Of a stretch of DNA of 64,000 nucleotides, positions 51,365 through 59,155 are shown in pieces. Source of the DNA: Petrimonas sp. IBARAKI (lineage in GTDB: Bacteria > Bacteroidota > Bacteroidia > Bacteroidales > Dysgonomonadaceae). The notes beneath the pieces are model-generated. The model saw nothing but the letters and a program-made list of their open reading frames with translations. It was not told the DNA's origin and did no database searches. Made by a program: the position numbers and the translations under genes. The stretch covers positions 62,001-126,000 of the forward strand of contig AP018040.2 of the NCBI GenBank assembly GCA_002356435.2. The letters run 5' to 3'. Position 1 is the stretch's first letter, and each line of letters starts with the position of its first letter.

Positions 51365-52264
51365 TTAGCTTATAATCGCTAGCTTTTCGAGAATCAATAT
51401 AAGTATTTTCACATTGAGTCTATCTTCGTACTCTTTTTTAAGCTTATCGATTCCTTTTAGTGCATTTCCTTCTTTATTAACAAAGTATAGCCCTGAATTT
51501 TCGACTATTATTTTATCTGTCACATTCTTTTGTTTCAGTGCCACTAATAATATCCTTAGTTCGTACTCTTCACCTATCCACGTAATGGGCTGTATATTTC
51601 CCATTTCCTGCCCGAAGAGTATGCTAAAATCTTTGTAGGAATCCCCTATGAGTTTCATTTCAGATAGACTCTTGTGGAGGTATTTTATTTGATCTTCGTT
51701 TAGTCGCTTAAATAGTTTCTTTGGCGTTTGCTGTGGGGCATCGTCTATCATATGTTCTATCTCTTCAACAAACCTGCTGTAAACTCCACCTTTGTTCATC
51801 ACTTCCTCGGTCAGGTCATGCAGAAAAATGAGATTGACATCACCATCGTCAGGCACAGTGCAAATAAAGTTATAGCTTATTGATCTTTTAAAATCCGTTA
51901 TATGCATGTGGCGTACATCCCCTTTTGTAAACATCGTGTAAAATTTCATCAACTCTCTGGTAAAATGCCAGAAATCGAACTGTTTCAGAACGACTAATGT
52001 GCTCCGTAGCTGATTAGTGGTTAAGATCATTAAACTGTCCATCGCGTCGCTGTATAGCTTATTAATTACCCCTTCGCTTATCTTCTTAATAGTCAGTAGT
52101 TGTTTAGTCTTGATCTTTCGTTCACCAAGTGCTCTTAAATGCTCCGGCCCATTTGATGCCATATCTGTTTCCACCGCAGAGTACATCCCGGGAATCAAAC
52201 AGTGTTTCTCACTTGAAATACTTAACGATTGCATCTCTTTTTTAAACTTACTGTATCCTTCCAT
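51365..52264 (-). CDS. Unrecognised 299-residue cytosolic protein
   Basis: I do not recognise this protein. It has no signal peptide or membrane helix and is highly charged, mixed helix and strand. Residues ~1-110 are mostly helical; the middle has an ICTVPDDGDVNLIFLHDL segment; the C-terminus (~230-299) has EYELRILLVALKQKN and ILILILEKLAIIS strands. The AT-rich codon use and absence of recognisable motifs suggest an accessory gene. Its upstream region is a diverged copy of the leader of the 103-residue gene downstream, and it diverges from an AraC-type regulator. Confidence 0.75.
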   Translation of the reverse strand: MEGYSKFKKEMQSLSISSEKHCLIPGMYSAVETDMASNGPEHLRALGERKIKTKQLLTIKKISEGVINKLYSDAMDSLMILTTNQLRSTLVVLKQFDFWHFTRELMKFYTMFTKGDVRHMHITDFKRSISYNFICTVPDDGDVNLIFLHDLTEEVMNKGGVYSRFVEEIEHMIDDAPQQTPKKLFKRLNEDQIKYLHKSLSEMKLIGDSYKDFSILFGQEMGNIQPITWIGEEYELRILLVALKQKNVTDKIIVENSGLYFVNKEGNALKGIDKLKKEYEDRLNVKILILILEKLAIIS

Positions 52265-52654
52265 CTTTTGTAATTTTAATTGCCTTGTTTATTGCGATAG
52301 CTCGTTGAACACCACGTTATCTTTTATACTAAACAAGAAGTAACAAGCACCAACATTGAATAAATTTATGTCAAATCTCATGTTTGTAAATGTAGGGGTA
52401 ACCCCATTTAAAAATCTTACATATTGCTGAGAAAAAGTTATATATTTCACAGATGGTATTCAAATAGTTTCCTCTGTAACATTTTAGGTATAAAGAGATT
52501 GAGATGAAATAAATATCGGATTAAAAAGTTAAAAAAAAAACTTTAACCTCCGCGAAGTGTTTAAATTAATAGAAATCAGTTCAAAGACAAAAGGTGAAAG
52601 AACATTTGCGGTTCTGTTACTCATTTCGTTTGCTGTTTTCTGGTTTTATAGGAT
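52265..52654. other. Divergent regulatory interval between 299-residue gene and AraC regulator
   Basis: 390 bp without a gene. It contains leader copy B on the side of the 299-residue gene. The remaining ~170 bp up to the regulator is AT-rich with an AAAAAAAAA run near 52534 and no clear TAnnTTTG box on the plus strand. The regulator could bind here; that is inference. Confidence 0.5.
52317..52479 (-). repeat. Leader repeat copy B, upstream of 299-residue gene
   Basis: Diverged direct copy of 51145-51309 in the same orientation relative to its downstream gene, ending about 53 nt before the ATG at 52264. A minus-strand TACATTTA occupies the place of TACCTTTA in copy A. Conservation is strongest in the distal 60 bp (52413-52465), which looks like a protein-binding region rather than a coding remnant. 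Confidence 0.8.
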
Positions 52655-53215
52655 ATGAAAATCTTTATCAAATACATGGTTAGCCTTCGCTGCAAAATGG
52701 TGGTGAAAGAGGAGCTTAAAAAGCTCGGTCTTCATTTCATTGTAGTTGATTTAGGAGAAGTTGAGATCCTTCAAGATCTGAATGATAGTCAGCGTGACGC
52801 CCTGAAAATTGCGTTGAATAATTCAGGTTTAGAATTAATGGACGATAAACGGTCTATACTGATTGAGAAAATTAAGAATGTAATTGTGGAAATGGTGCAT
52901 TATGCCGATGAATTTCCCAAAATTAATTACTCAGACTATATCAGCGAGAAATTGCATTATGATTACACTTATCTCTCTAATTTATTCTCTGAAGTAAAAG
53001 GCATTACTATTCAGCAATATATTATTCTTCAGAAGATAGAACGGGTGAAAGAACTATTGTTATACGAAGAATTAAACCTCACCGAAATTTCCTACCTGCT
53101 TCAATATAGCAGCGTAGCGCATCTGTCCAATCAGTTTAAAAAAATAACCGGCCTAACCCCTTCACAATTCAAATTGCTGAAAAACAGACATCGTGCTCCG
53201 ATTGAAGATATCTGA
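52655..53215 (+). CDS. AraC-type helix-turn-helix transcription regulator
   Basis: 186 residues. The C-terminal ~100 residues form a full AraC DNA-binding domain with two HTHs (ISEKLHYDYTYLSNLFSEV and LTEISYLLQYSSVAHLSNQF). The N-terminal ~85 residues (IKYMVSLRCKMVVKEELKKLG) are a small domain seen in a Bacteroidetes AraC subgroup, with no sugar-binding pocket. It sits divergent from the 299-residue gene and upstream of a decayed PAS receptor gene, the type of partner this subgroup often has. Inference: it may control the duplicated leaders. Confidence 0.88.
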   Translation: MKIFIKYMVSLRCKMVVKEELKKLGLHFIVVDLGEVEILQDLNDSQRDALKIALNNSGLELMDDKRSILIEKIKNVIVEMVHYADEFPKINYSDYISEKLHYDYTYLSNLFSEVKGITIQQYIILQKIERVKELLLYEELNLTEISYLLQYSSVAHLSNQFKKITGLTPSQFKLLKNRHRAPIEDI

Positions 53216-53234
53216 GCAAAACATTCACCTTACA

Positions 53235-53563
53235 ATGAAACAATTCGCATTACTATATCCCCGTAGCCTGATAGAAGCCAGTCCGGATCTTTTACTAACC
53301 ATTTGTAGCGAAGGGAAGATTATGGATGTAACCAAGGCTACTGCCAATATTACTGGTCTGACTTATGATGAGATTATATACGGCGATTTTCTCGAATATT
53401 TTCTGAACCGTTGAATGCGCTTGAGGTGCATCTGGAATTGCTTAGGAAAAGGTCAGTGGCTGATTATCCGCTCGGCAACGGATAACCTGACAGAAATGCT
53501 TTTAAATGGATCTTTTTCAGAGATGTCAAAGGAGAGGGTTGCGGATACCGGTATCGATATTGA
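53235..53563 (+). pseudogene. Decayed PAS-domain sensor gene remnant
   Basis: From the ATG at 53235 the frame reads a PAS-like segment (EASPDLLLTICSEGKIMDVTK, TGLTYDEIIYGDFLEYF) and stops after 59 codons. In the next frame the PAS pattern continues (EPLNALEVHLELLRK, then DYPLG) and stops again; a third frame has a segment resembling the PAS end (NAFKWIFFRDVKGEG). So at least two frameshifts interrupt one domain, and no kinase or receiver domain follows. It begins 19 nt after the AraC gene. Probably the remains of a PAS histidine kinase; the alternative is sequencing error, though no kinase part remains either way. Confidence 0.65.
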
Positions 53564-53778
53564 TAAAGCCAAGTTGTAATAAATTTATAGAAATTTCAGT
53601 AAGGTTCGATTGATAGTACGAAATTCTACGAAGCAACAAGTCACATGGTATAGGGGCCGGATGCGAGAGAAATCAGTAAACTATGTAACAAATTCAGTTC
53701 GTGATGTAACTTCTTTTCATCCTGTTCATTTATCTTTGTTATATCAGATTCTTTATGTTCTAGTAATAAAAAAATATT

Positions 53779-54129
53779 ATGCACACGATGGAAAAAACAG
53801 AATTAGAAAAATCAAAATCACATATTGTTGTAGAAATCATTGAATATATGCCCAATGCTGTACTCAGTAAGACTATTATTAAAAAATTGTCGGGTAATAT
53901 AACGGTCACATCATTTGATGCTGGTGAAGAATTGGCAGAAAAAATTTCGCCTTTCGATACATATATCCAGATTATCGATGGAGCTGCCGAACTGACTATT
54001 GACCTTAAAAGAATAAAACTTAAATTGGGCGATGGCATCATTATCCCTGCTCATTCGCGGCATCGCTTCAATGCCAACGAACAATTCAAAATGATAGCTA
54101 CTGTGATAAAAAGCGGGTACGAAGACTGA
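53779..54129 (+). CDS. Cupin-domain protein
   Basis: 116 residues. A single small beta-barrel: VTSFDAGEELAEKISPFDTYIQIIDGAAELTID, then GDGIIIPAHSRHRF, giving the two cupin motifs; the metal-binding histidines of motif 1 are partly replaced (no HxH), while motif 2 has H-R-H. Such proteins bind small ligands or metal and may be oxidoreductase-like or regulators. A TATCTTTG -7 box lies at 53731-53738. A second ATG at 53788 is also possible as start. It precedes the YeaQ-like gene by 27 nt. Confidence 0.8.
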   Translation: MHTMEKTELEKSKSHIVVEIIEYMPNAVLSKTIIKKLSGNITVTSFDAGEELAEKISPFDTYIQIIDGAAELTIDLKRIKLKLGDGIIIPAHSRHRFNANEQFKMIATVIKSGYED

Positions 54130-54156
54130 TTCAAAAACGATTTAAAAACTTATAAA

Positions 54157-54408
54157 ATGGAAATTTTTGCAATTCTTATTATCGGTGCAGCAGCGGGCTG
54201 GCTCGGAAGTGTGATCTTCAAAGGCAGTGGTTTGGGATTATTGGGAAACATTGTGGTCGGAATTATCGGCAGTTTTGTCGGATATTGGCTTCTCGGGTCA
54301 ATAGGTGTCAATCTGGGCACAGGATGGGTTGGAGCTATTTTGACCGGAGCGTTTGGAGCATTAATCGTTTTATTTGCTATTAATTTTCTTTTCCGCAGAC
54401 TACGATAA
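54157..54408 (+). CDS. GlsB/YeaQ/YmgE-family stress membrane protein
   Basis: 83 residues, almost all hydrophobic and glycine-rich, with three predicted helices ([22 protein letters not shown], then [13 protein letters not shown] and [13 protein letters not shown]). It matches the transglycosylase-associated/GlsB family, small inner-membrane proteins raised in envelope or osmotic stress. Probably co-transcribed with the upstream cupin gene. Confidence 0.88.
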   Translation: MEIFAILIIGAAAGWLGSVIFKGSGLGLLGNIVVGIIGSFVGYWLLGSIGVNLGTGWVGAILTGAFGALIVLFAINFLFRRLR

Positions 54409-54731
54409 CCATTTCATTATCACAAGGATTTTGAAATATTATGTATTAAAACGGCAGCAAATACATGAAATGAACTGCCTATAATTTAAACATTCGGTAC
54501 GAAGGAGTCGAACAGAACACGAGCTAATTCATCGAATAGTTGTAAATTTGATTCAGTTGAGAGGAATGAGATTGGTTGGACCGTCAATTTGTGAATTCTT
54601 TTTCTACAAAGGATTTCAATAGGAATGGGGAGAACATGTGTTGTGCAAATGTTGTGCGAGCGAGTGAGAAATTAAATAAAGCTATCAAGCAGTAAATATG
54701 CGAGATAGCTTTATTTAATTTGGTTGAAATG
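54409..54731. other. Gene-free interval between YeaQ gene and tRNA-Lys
   Basis: 323 bp without a credible gene. It contains a direct repeat TGTTGTGC (54639-54646 and 54650-54657) and a large perfect hairpin next to the tRNA. No integrase or attachment-core duplication of the tRNA end is visible. Confidence 0.5.
54669..54721. terminator. 18-bp perfect hairpin after tRNA-Lys
   Basis: Arms 54669-54686 and 54704-54721 are perfectly complementary, with a 17-nt loop. It begins 11 nt past the tRNA 3' end on the minus strand. The arms are AT-rich on their outer ends, so a T-rich stretch is within the stem rather than after it. Likely a bidirectional terminator. Confidence 0.6.
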
Positions 54732-54804
54732 TGACCCCGGAGGGGCTCGAACCCTCGACCCATTGATTAAGAGTCAATTGCTCTACCAGCTGAGCTACGG
54801 AGTC
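54732..54804 (-). tRNA. tRNA-Lys (anticodon CTT)
   Basis: 73-nt cloverleaf on the minus strand. Acceptor arms GACTCCG and CGGGGTC pair with one G-T wobble; the D-arm has AGCTCAGCTGGTAGAGC; the anticodon stem ATTGA/TCAAT holds the loop CTCTTAA (anticodon CTT, reads AAG lysine codons); the T-arm has GGTTCGAGCCC. The discriminator is A and CCA is not encoded. No other RNA gene is adjacent. Confidence 0.95.
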
Positions 54805-54839
54805 TGAAAAACCGCACAAAGTTACGGATTATTTTTCTT

Positions 54840-54886
54840 ATAAAAACAAAAATAAGGAGCAAAGTTATTGGACTTTGCTCCTTATT
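54840..54886 (-). terminator. Terminator of HU gene
   Basis: A perfect 14-bp stem (54851-54864 with 54873-54886) with an 8-nt loop, 20 nt after the HU stop codon, followed on the minus strand by a T-rich run. Confidence 0.88.
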
Positions 54887-54906
54887 TAGATCGTTTGACT
54901 AAATTA

Positions 54907-55173
54907 TTAGAGGTTGGACAAGGCTGCGCCTGCTTTAAATTTAGCTGCTTTCTTAGCCGGGATGTTGATTGCTTTTTTCGTGCGGGGATTAATACCTTTT
55001 CGTGCGCTTCTTTGTGTTAAAGAGAAAGTTCCAAAGCCTACCAATACAACTTTGCCACCTTTTTTCACTTCACCCGAGATTGCATCGAGGGTTGCGTCCA
55101 ATGCTTTTTTCGCATCAACTTTGCTGAGGCCTGATTTTTCAGCAATAGCACTAACTAGTTCTGATTTATTCAT
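54907..55173 (-). CDS. hup: HU-family DNA-binding protein
   Basis: 88 residues. N-terminal helical dimerisation region (MNKSELVSAIAEKSGLSKVD) and the beta-arm DNA-binding signature (GFGTFSLTQRSARKGINPRT), so the length and pattern are those of HU. It bends and compacts DNA in the nucleoid. It is transcribed singly: a Bacteroidetes promoter with both boxes lies 64-94 bp upstream and a strong terminator follows. Confidence 0.95.
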   Translation of the reverse strand: MNKSELVSAIAEKSGLSKVDAKKALDATLDAISGEVKKGGKVVLVGFGTFSLTQRSARKGINPRTKKAINIPAKKAAKFKAGAALSNL

Positions 55174-55236
55174 AAGAAAACGTTAATAAAAAAATTAAAC
55201 AAACATTAATGTTAAGGTTTTCACCTATTTTAGCGC

Positions 55237-55267
55237 CAAATATAATTGATTATTTAAAAACAATCAA
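55237..55267 (-). promoter_or_regulatory. Bacteroidetes-type promoter of HU gene
   Basis: On the minus strand, TTG (55267-55265), a 20-bp spacer and TATATTTG (55244-55237) match the -33/-7 consensus. It lies 64 nt upstream of the HU start. Seen in sequence; activity is inferred. Confidence 0.7.
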
Positions 55268-55379
55268 GAAAAAAGATAAAAAGTATTTGATTTTATTTAA
55301 AAAAAAGGAATTATGCCCCAAAATCTCGACATAATACGAAAATATACGTATTTTTGCTTTTCATTTCCATAAAGCAATT

Positions 55380-56141
55380 ATGAACAATTTAAGATCGGGA
55401 TTTGGTGCTGCATTGCCGCCGGTGACACTGAATATAATTATAATAAATGTTATTTTATGGCTGGCTCAGGTGGTTTTTTTGAGGCAGGGAATCAACTTGG
55501 CCGAACTGTTCGGGCTGCATTATATAGCGTCCGAAGGCTTCCGGGTTTATCAGCTAGTGACATATATGTTTCTTCACGATAGTGGTTCGTTTATGCACGT
55601 TTTCTCCAATATGTTTGCCGTTTTTATGTTTGGGCGTACATTGGAGCACGTGTGGGGATCGAAACGGTTTCTTAGTTTTTACCTGGTAACGGGTGTTGGA
55701 GCCGGGCTGGTGCAACTGGTTGTTGCCTTTTTACGTATTCAGTCTGTTAAGAGCGGTATGTCTGTTGAAGCCATAGAGGAGGTTTACTCCCAGGGATATC
55801 AGCTTTTGCAGCAGAATATGAATTACATCAATAGTGCACAGGGTAGCTTGAACATTGCTCTGAATTCGGTTACGGTAGGGGCTTCCGGAGCTGTTTTTGG
55901 GATACTGCTGGCTTTTGGGATGTTGTTTCCCAATGCAGAGCTTTTTATCATTCCGTTTCCGTTTCCCATCAAAGCAAAATGGTTTGTTCTCGGATACGGT
56001 GTTTTTGAACTTATCTTCGGTATCAGTAACTTTTCTTGGGATAATGTTGCCCATTTTGCACACCTGGGAGGTATGTTATTCGGCATATTTATGATATTAT
56101 ATTGGAGGAAAAAAGACAGGGTACATGGCAACTATTATTGA
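55380..56141 (+). CDS. Rhomboid-family intramembrane serine protease (first)
   Basis: 253 residues with six to seven membrane helices. The catalytic serine is in GASGAVFGILLAFG and the histidine in HFAHLGGML. An N-terminal cap with a long loop after TM4 is unusual but within family range. Rhomboids cleave substrate helices inside the membrane. A -7-like TATTTTTG lies at 55349-55356, just upstream. The gene overlaps the next rhomboid gene by 17 nt, so the two are co-translated. Confidence 0.9.
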   Translation: MNNLRSGFGAALPPVTLNIIIINVILWLAQVVFLRQGINLAELFGLHYIASEGFRVYQLVTYMFLHDSGSFMHVFSNMFAVFMFGRTLEHVWGSKRFLSFYLVTGVGAGLVQLVVAFLRIQSVKSGMSVEAIEEVYSQGYQLLQQNMNYINSAQGSLNIALNSVTVGASGAVFGILLAFGMLFPNAELFIIPFPFPIKAKWFVLGYGVFELIFGISNFSWDNVAHFAHLGGMLFGIFMILYWRKKDRVHGNYY

Positions 56142-57012
56142 TCGGTTAAAATACAGGTATAAAAACGGGGATGTACTGGTGAAGTTTGTTTTCATCAACG
56201 CAGCTGTTTTTCTCATACTCAAGGTGGTCGGCATCTTTTTTGTCCTGTTCAATATCAGTCTGGTAGACCTGGTTTCTTTTTTGGGTGTTCCTTCCGAATT
56301 ATCTCAGCTGCTGAACCGCTTCTGGACCCTCCTTAGTTATATGTTTGTCCACGAACAATTCTGGCACTTGCTTTTCAATATGCTTTGGCTTTATTGGTTT
56401 GGACGCATTTTTCTGCAATACTTCAGCGGAAGGACGTTAGGCAGTTTGTACGTTTTGGGAGGTTTTGCCGGCGCATTTCTCTATATCGTAGCGTTTAATA
56501 CAGTTCCCTATTTTGTTGGAATGGGTCACAGTTGGATGATTGGAGCATCTGCCGCCGTCATGGCTGTCGTGATGGGCGCCGCTTTTTACCGCCCCAATGT
56601 TCAGTTAAACCTGTTGCTGATAGGTCAGGTGAGGATTGTTTATATTGCTGTTGGCGTTTTCTTGATAGACTTCCTCTCCTTGGGTAATGGGATAAACGAA
56701 GGCGGACATGTTGCCCATATCGGCGGAGCTATTGCGGGTTACATCTTTGCGCGACAGTACCGGAACGGACGTGATATTACCGGTTGGGTGAGTAAACTGC
56801 TTGACGGTTTGGCCAACCTGTCGAAGCCGAGAAGAAAAAAAACAAAAATGAAAGTTGAGTACCGTCGAAGAGAAACAGATAGGGAATATAATGAGCGCAA
56901 GCATAATGAACAGGCAGAGATCGATGCTATCCTGGATAAGTTGAAGAAGTCGGGGTATAGCAATTTATCGTCGGAAGAGAAAAAGAAGTTGTTCGATGCC
57001 AGTAAAAAATAA
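56125..57012 (+). CDS. Rhomboid-family intramembrane serine protease (second)
   Basis: 295 residues. Six membrane helices; catalytic serine in MIGASAAVMA and histidine in GGHVAHIGGAIAG. A charged C-terminal tail of ~75 residues (DAILDKLKKSGYSNLSSEEKK) matches the DUF6576 region that often follows Bacteroidetes rhomboids. A tandem paralogue of the gene upstream, overlapping it by 17 nt and overlapping the EEP gene downstream by another 17 nt. Confidence 0.9.
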   Translation: MATIIDRLKYRYKNGDVLVKFVFINAAVFLILKVVGIFFVLFNISLVDLVSFLGVPSELSQLLNRFWTLLSYMFVHEQFWHLLFNMLWLYWFGRIFLQYFSGRTLGSLYVLGGFAGAFLYIVAFNTVPYFVGMGHSWMIGASAAVMAVVMGAAFYRPNVQLNLLLIGQVRIVYIAVGVFLIDFLSLGNGINEGGHVAHIGGAIAGYIFARQYRNGRDITGWVSKLLDGLANLSKPRRKKTKMKVEYRRRETDREYNERKHNEQAEIDAILDKLKKSGYSNLSSEEKKKLFDASKK

Positions 57013-58120
57013 AATAGCCTTGTTCCGGGGAATAGTAAGAAACATAATATTCGCTACGAATATTATAGCCATACTGTTGCTTTTCAGTTCATTTTTATCC
57101 TGGCGTGTCTCGCCGCTCAAAACCAACCTGTTCTCCTACATCGGAATCGCGTTCGGGTTTGTTTTCTTCCTGAATATCAGCTATCTTTTTTTATGGATAG
57201 CTTTTAAAAAATGGAAATTGGCATTCGTCTCTCTTGTCTCTCTGCTGTTGTGTTACCATCCGATAATCACTTTTTTCCCGATGAACATCTTTCCGGAGAA
57301 AGTCCCGGGGAACAGCTTGAGAATCCTTACTTATAACGTAGAGGGTTTTGTCAACGAGAACAAAAAAGAGGACAAAGAGCATCCTATCCTCGATTATATT
57401 GTAGAAACGGATGCTGATATTGTTTGCCTGCAGGAGTACCTCGTAAGTAAAACAGGGCAATCGATAAAATCGCAGCGCGATGTGAACCGTATCCTCAATA
57501 AATATCCGTATCACTCTTCTACGGCACTGGAAGCGTCGGGGAAATACCATATTTACGGGTTGGCTTGTTTCTCCAAATACCCCATTGAAAAAACCCATGA
57601 AGTCGTTTTTAATTCGTCGTTTAACGGTGCTGCGGTTTATACCATTGATGTAAACGGGAAAAAACTTGCTGTTGCCAATGTACATCTTGAGTCGAACAGT
57701 ATTTCTGCAGAAGATAAGAAACTTTATGGCGATTTCATTCAGAACAGTGATGAGGTAAACCTGGAAGATGTAACATCCAATATTCGTTCCCGTTTAGGGA
57801 GAGCTTATCGCATGCGTGCGGAACAGGTACGGAAAGTAAAAGATCATCTCTCGGAATTAAATGTTGATGGAACCCTGATTTGCGGCGATTTTAATGATAC
57901 ACCCATTTCTTACGTTTACGCACAGATGAAGGAAGGAATGGATGACGCGTTTGCATCCACCGGTTTCGGTCCGGGGATCACCTATCATAAGGATTTCTTC
58001 TGGTTCCGGATCGACAATATTATGCACAGCCCCAACCTGAAATCCTACAAGGCGAAGGTAGACAAAGTGCCCTATTCCGATCATTATCCGTTAACTACCT
58101 TTTTGAACGTGGGCGACTAA
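56996..58120 (+). CDS. Membrane-anchored EEP-family protein
   Basis: 374 residues. Three hydrophobic segments at ~15-35, ~40-65 and ~70-90 precede an endonuclease/exonuclease/phosphatase domain (RILTYNVEGF, CLQEYLV, NVHLESN, CGDFNDTP, SDHYPLTTF). The catalytic residues of the DNase I-like fold are present. Its catalytic domain is probably periplasmic. Co-transcribed with the rhomboids by a 17-nt overlap. A shared role, for instance in membrane protein or lipid turnover, is inference. Confidence 0.88.
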   Translation: MPVKNKIALFRGIVRNIIFATNIIAILLLFSSFLSWRVSPLKTNLFSYIGIAFGFVFFLNISYLFLWIAFKKWKLAFVSLVSLLLCYHPIITFFPMNIFPEKVPGNSLRILTYNVEGFVNENKKEDKEHPILDYIVETDADIVCLQEYLVSKTGQSIKSQRDVNRILNKYPYHSSTALEASGKYHIYGLACFSKYPIEKTHEVVFNSSFNGAAVYTIDVNGKKLAVANVHLESNSISAEDKKLYGDFIQNSDEVNLEDVTSNIRSRLGRAYRMRAEQVRKVKDHLSELNVDGTLICGDFNDTPISYVYAQMKEGMDDAFASTGFGPGITYHKDFFWFRIDNIMHSPNLKSYKAKVDKVPYSDHYPLTTFLNVGD

Positions 58121-58202
58121 TTATTCCCTTGGCTTTATCTGTTTCGCAGAAAGCGATGCTGAGAGTCTGGTGAAATAGAACACTAAAAAATGATAAAAAT
58201 CT

Positions 58203-58565
58203 ATGTATAAGATAAGTAAACAGTTTGCATTTTCCGCTGCGCATTCGCTTGACGGATTGCCCGGCGATCATCCGTGTACCCGTTTACACGGGCATAATTA
58301 TGTGGTTACGGTGCACCTTCGGTCCAAAGAGCTGAACGATACGGGATTTGTGAAAGACTACAACGAGTTGAAGGTCGTAAAGCAATATATTGATGAACAT
58401 ATCGATCACCGAAACCTGAATGACATCATGTATCCGTTGAACTCCTCAGCCGAAAACCTGGCTCGGATGTTTTTCGATATTTTTAAACCGATGCTTCCCG
58501 AGTTGTATGCCGTTGAAGTGAGTGAAACACCAAAAACTTCTGCTATATATGAGCTTGATAATTAA
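58203..58565 (+). CDS. queD: 6-carboxy-5,6,7,8-tetrahydropterin synthase
   Basis: 120 residues. Zinc-binding histidines in FSAAHSL and RLHGHNYVV, and the catalytic cysteine in HPCTRLHGH. It makes 6-carboxytetrahydropterin from dihydroneopterin triphosphate in the preQ0/queuosine pathway. Overlaps queE by 17 nt, so the pair is coupled. QueC and QueF are not in the window. Confidence 0.93.
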   Translation: MYKISKQFAFSAAHSLDGLPGDHPCTRLHGHNYVVTVHLRSKELNDTGFVKDYNELKVVKQYIDEHIDHRNLNDIMYPLNSSAENLARMFFDIFKPMLPELYAVEVSETPKTSAIYELDN

Positions 58566-59130
58566 TGAAATATTTTATTCATTACAGGGAGAAGGAGGCC
58601 GTACTGGCGAAGCTTCCGTATTTATCAGGTTGTCCAAATGCAATTTAGCGTGTAGTTTTTGTGATACCGATTTCAAGTCTGGGAAGAGCATGGCGCTCGA
58701 CGAGATCTACGCTGAAATTTCATCCTATCCTTGCCGGTGGATTATCTGGACGGGAGGTGAACCTACGCTTCAACTTAACGAGGAGATCGTTGCTTTTTTC
58801 AAAGACAAGGGATACAGGCAAGCCATTGAAACCAATGGGACGCGCCGGGTTCCTTCGGGGATCGACTACATCACGTGCAGTCCCAAACAGCAGTTCGGGA
58901 AGATTCGCATACTTATTCCTGAGGTGGATGAATTGCGCTTTCCCATGGCCAAGGGCGATCCCTTGCCCGATGTCTCTGTCCTCCCCAAAACAAGACGCTA
59001 TTTGCTAAGCCCTATCTTTGACGGCATGAACGTTATACAGGAAAATGTGGATTACTGCGTGGAGCTTATCAAGCAAAATCCGCACTGGGGGCTGAGTTTA
59101 CAAGTTCATAAGCTTATTGGAATCAGGTAA
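58549..59130 (+). CDS. queE: 7-carboxy-7-deazaguanine synthase (radical SAM)
   Basis: 193 residues from the ATG at 58549, inside the queD end. FYSLQGEGGRTGEASVF and the cluster motif CNLACSFC are typical of QueE, with TGGEPTLQ downstream. It converts carboxytetrahydropterin to 7-carboxy-7-deazaguanine with SAM and Mg2+. It completes the visible half of the preQ0 pathway with queD. Confidence 0.93.
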   Translation: MSLIINEIFYSLQGEGGRTGEASVFIRLSKCNLACSFCDTDFKSGKSMALDEIYAEISSYPCRWIIWTGGEPTLQLNEEIVAFFKDKGYRQAIETNGTRRVPSGIDYITCSPKQQFGKIRILIPEVDELRFPMAKGDPLPDVSVLPKTRRYLLSPIFDGMNVIQENVDYCVELIKQNPHWGLSLQVHKLIGIR

Positions 59131-59155
59131 CTGTAAGCTATCCGTTTGAAATTTT

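Noticed and set aside
53564-53778. Small frame (~77 codons) between the PAS remnant and the cupin gene
   Set aside because: Basic, low-complexity translation with no motif or start signal; more likely intergenic or decayed DNA.
54639-54804. tRNA-Lys as an attachment site of a genomic island
   Set aside because: No integrase, no duplicated tRNA end and no clear boundaries are visible; the neighbouring genes do not look like mobile-element cargo.
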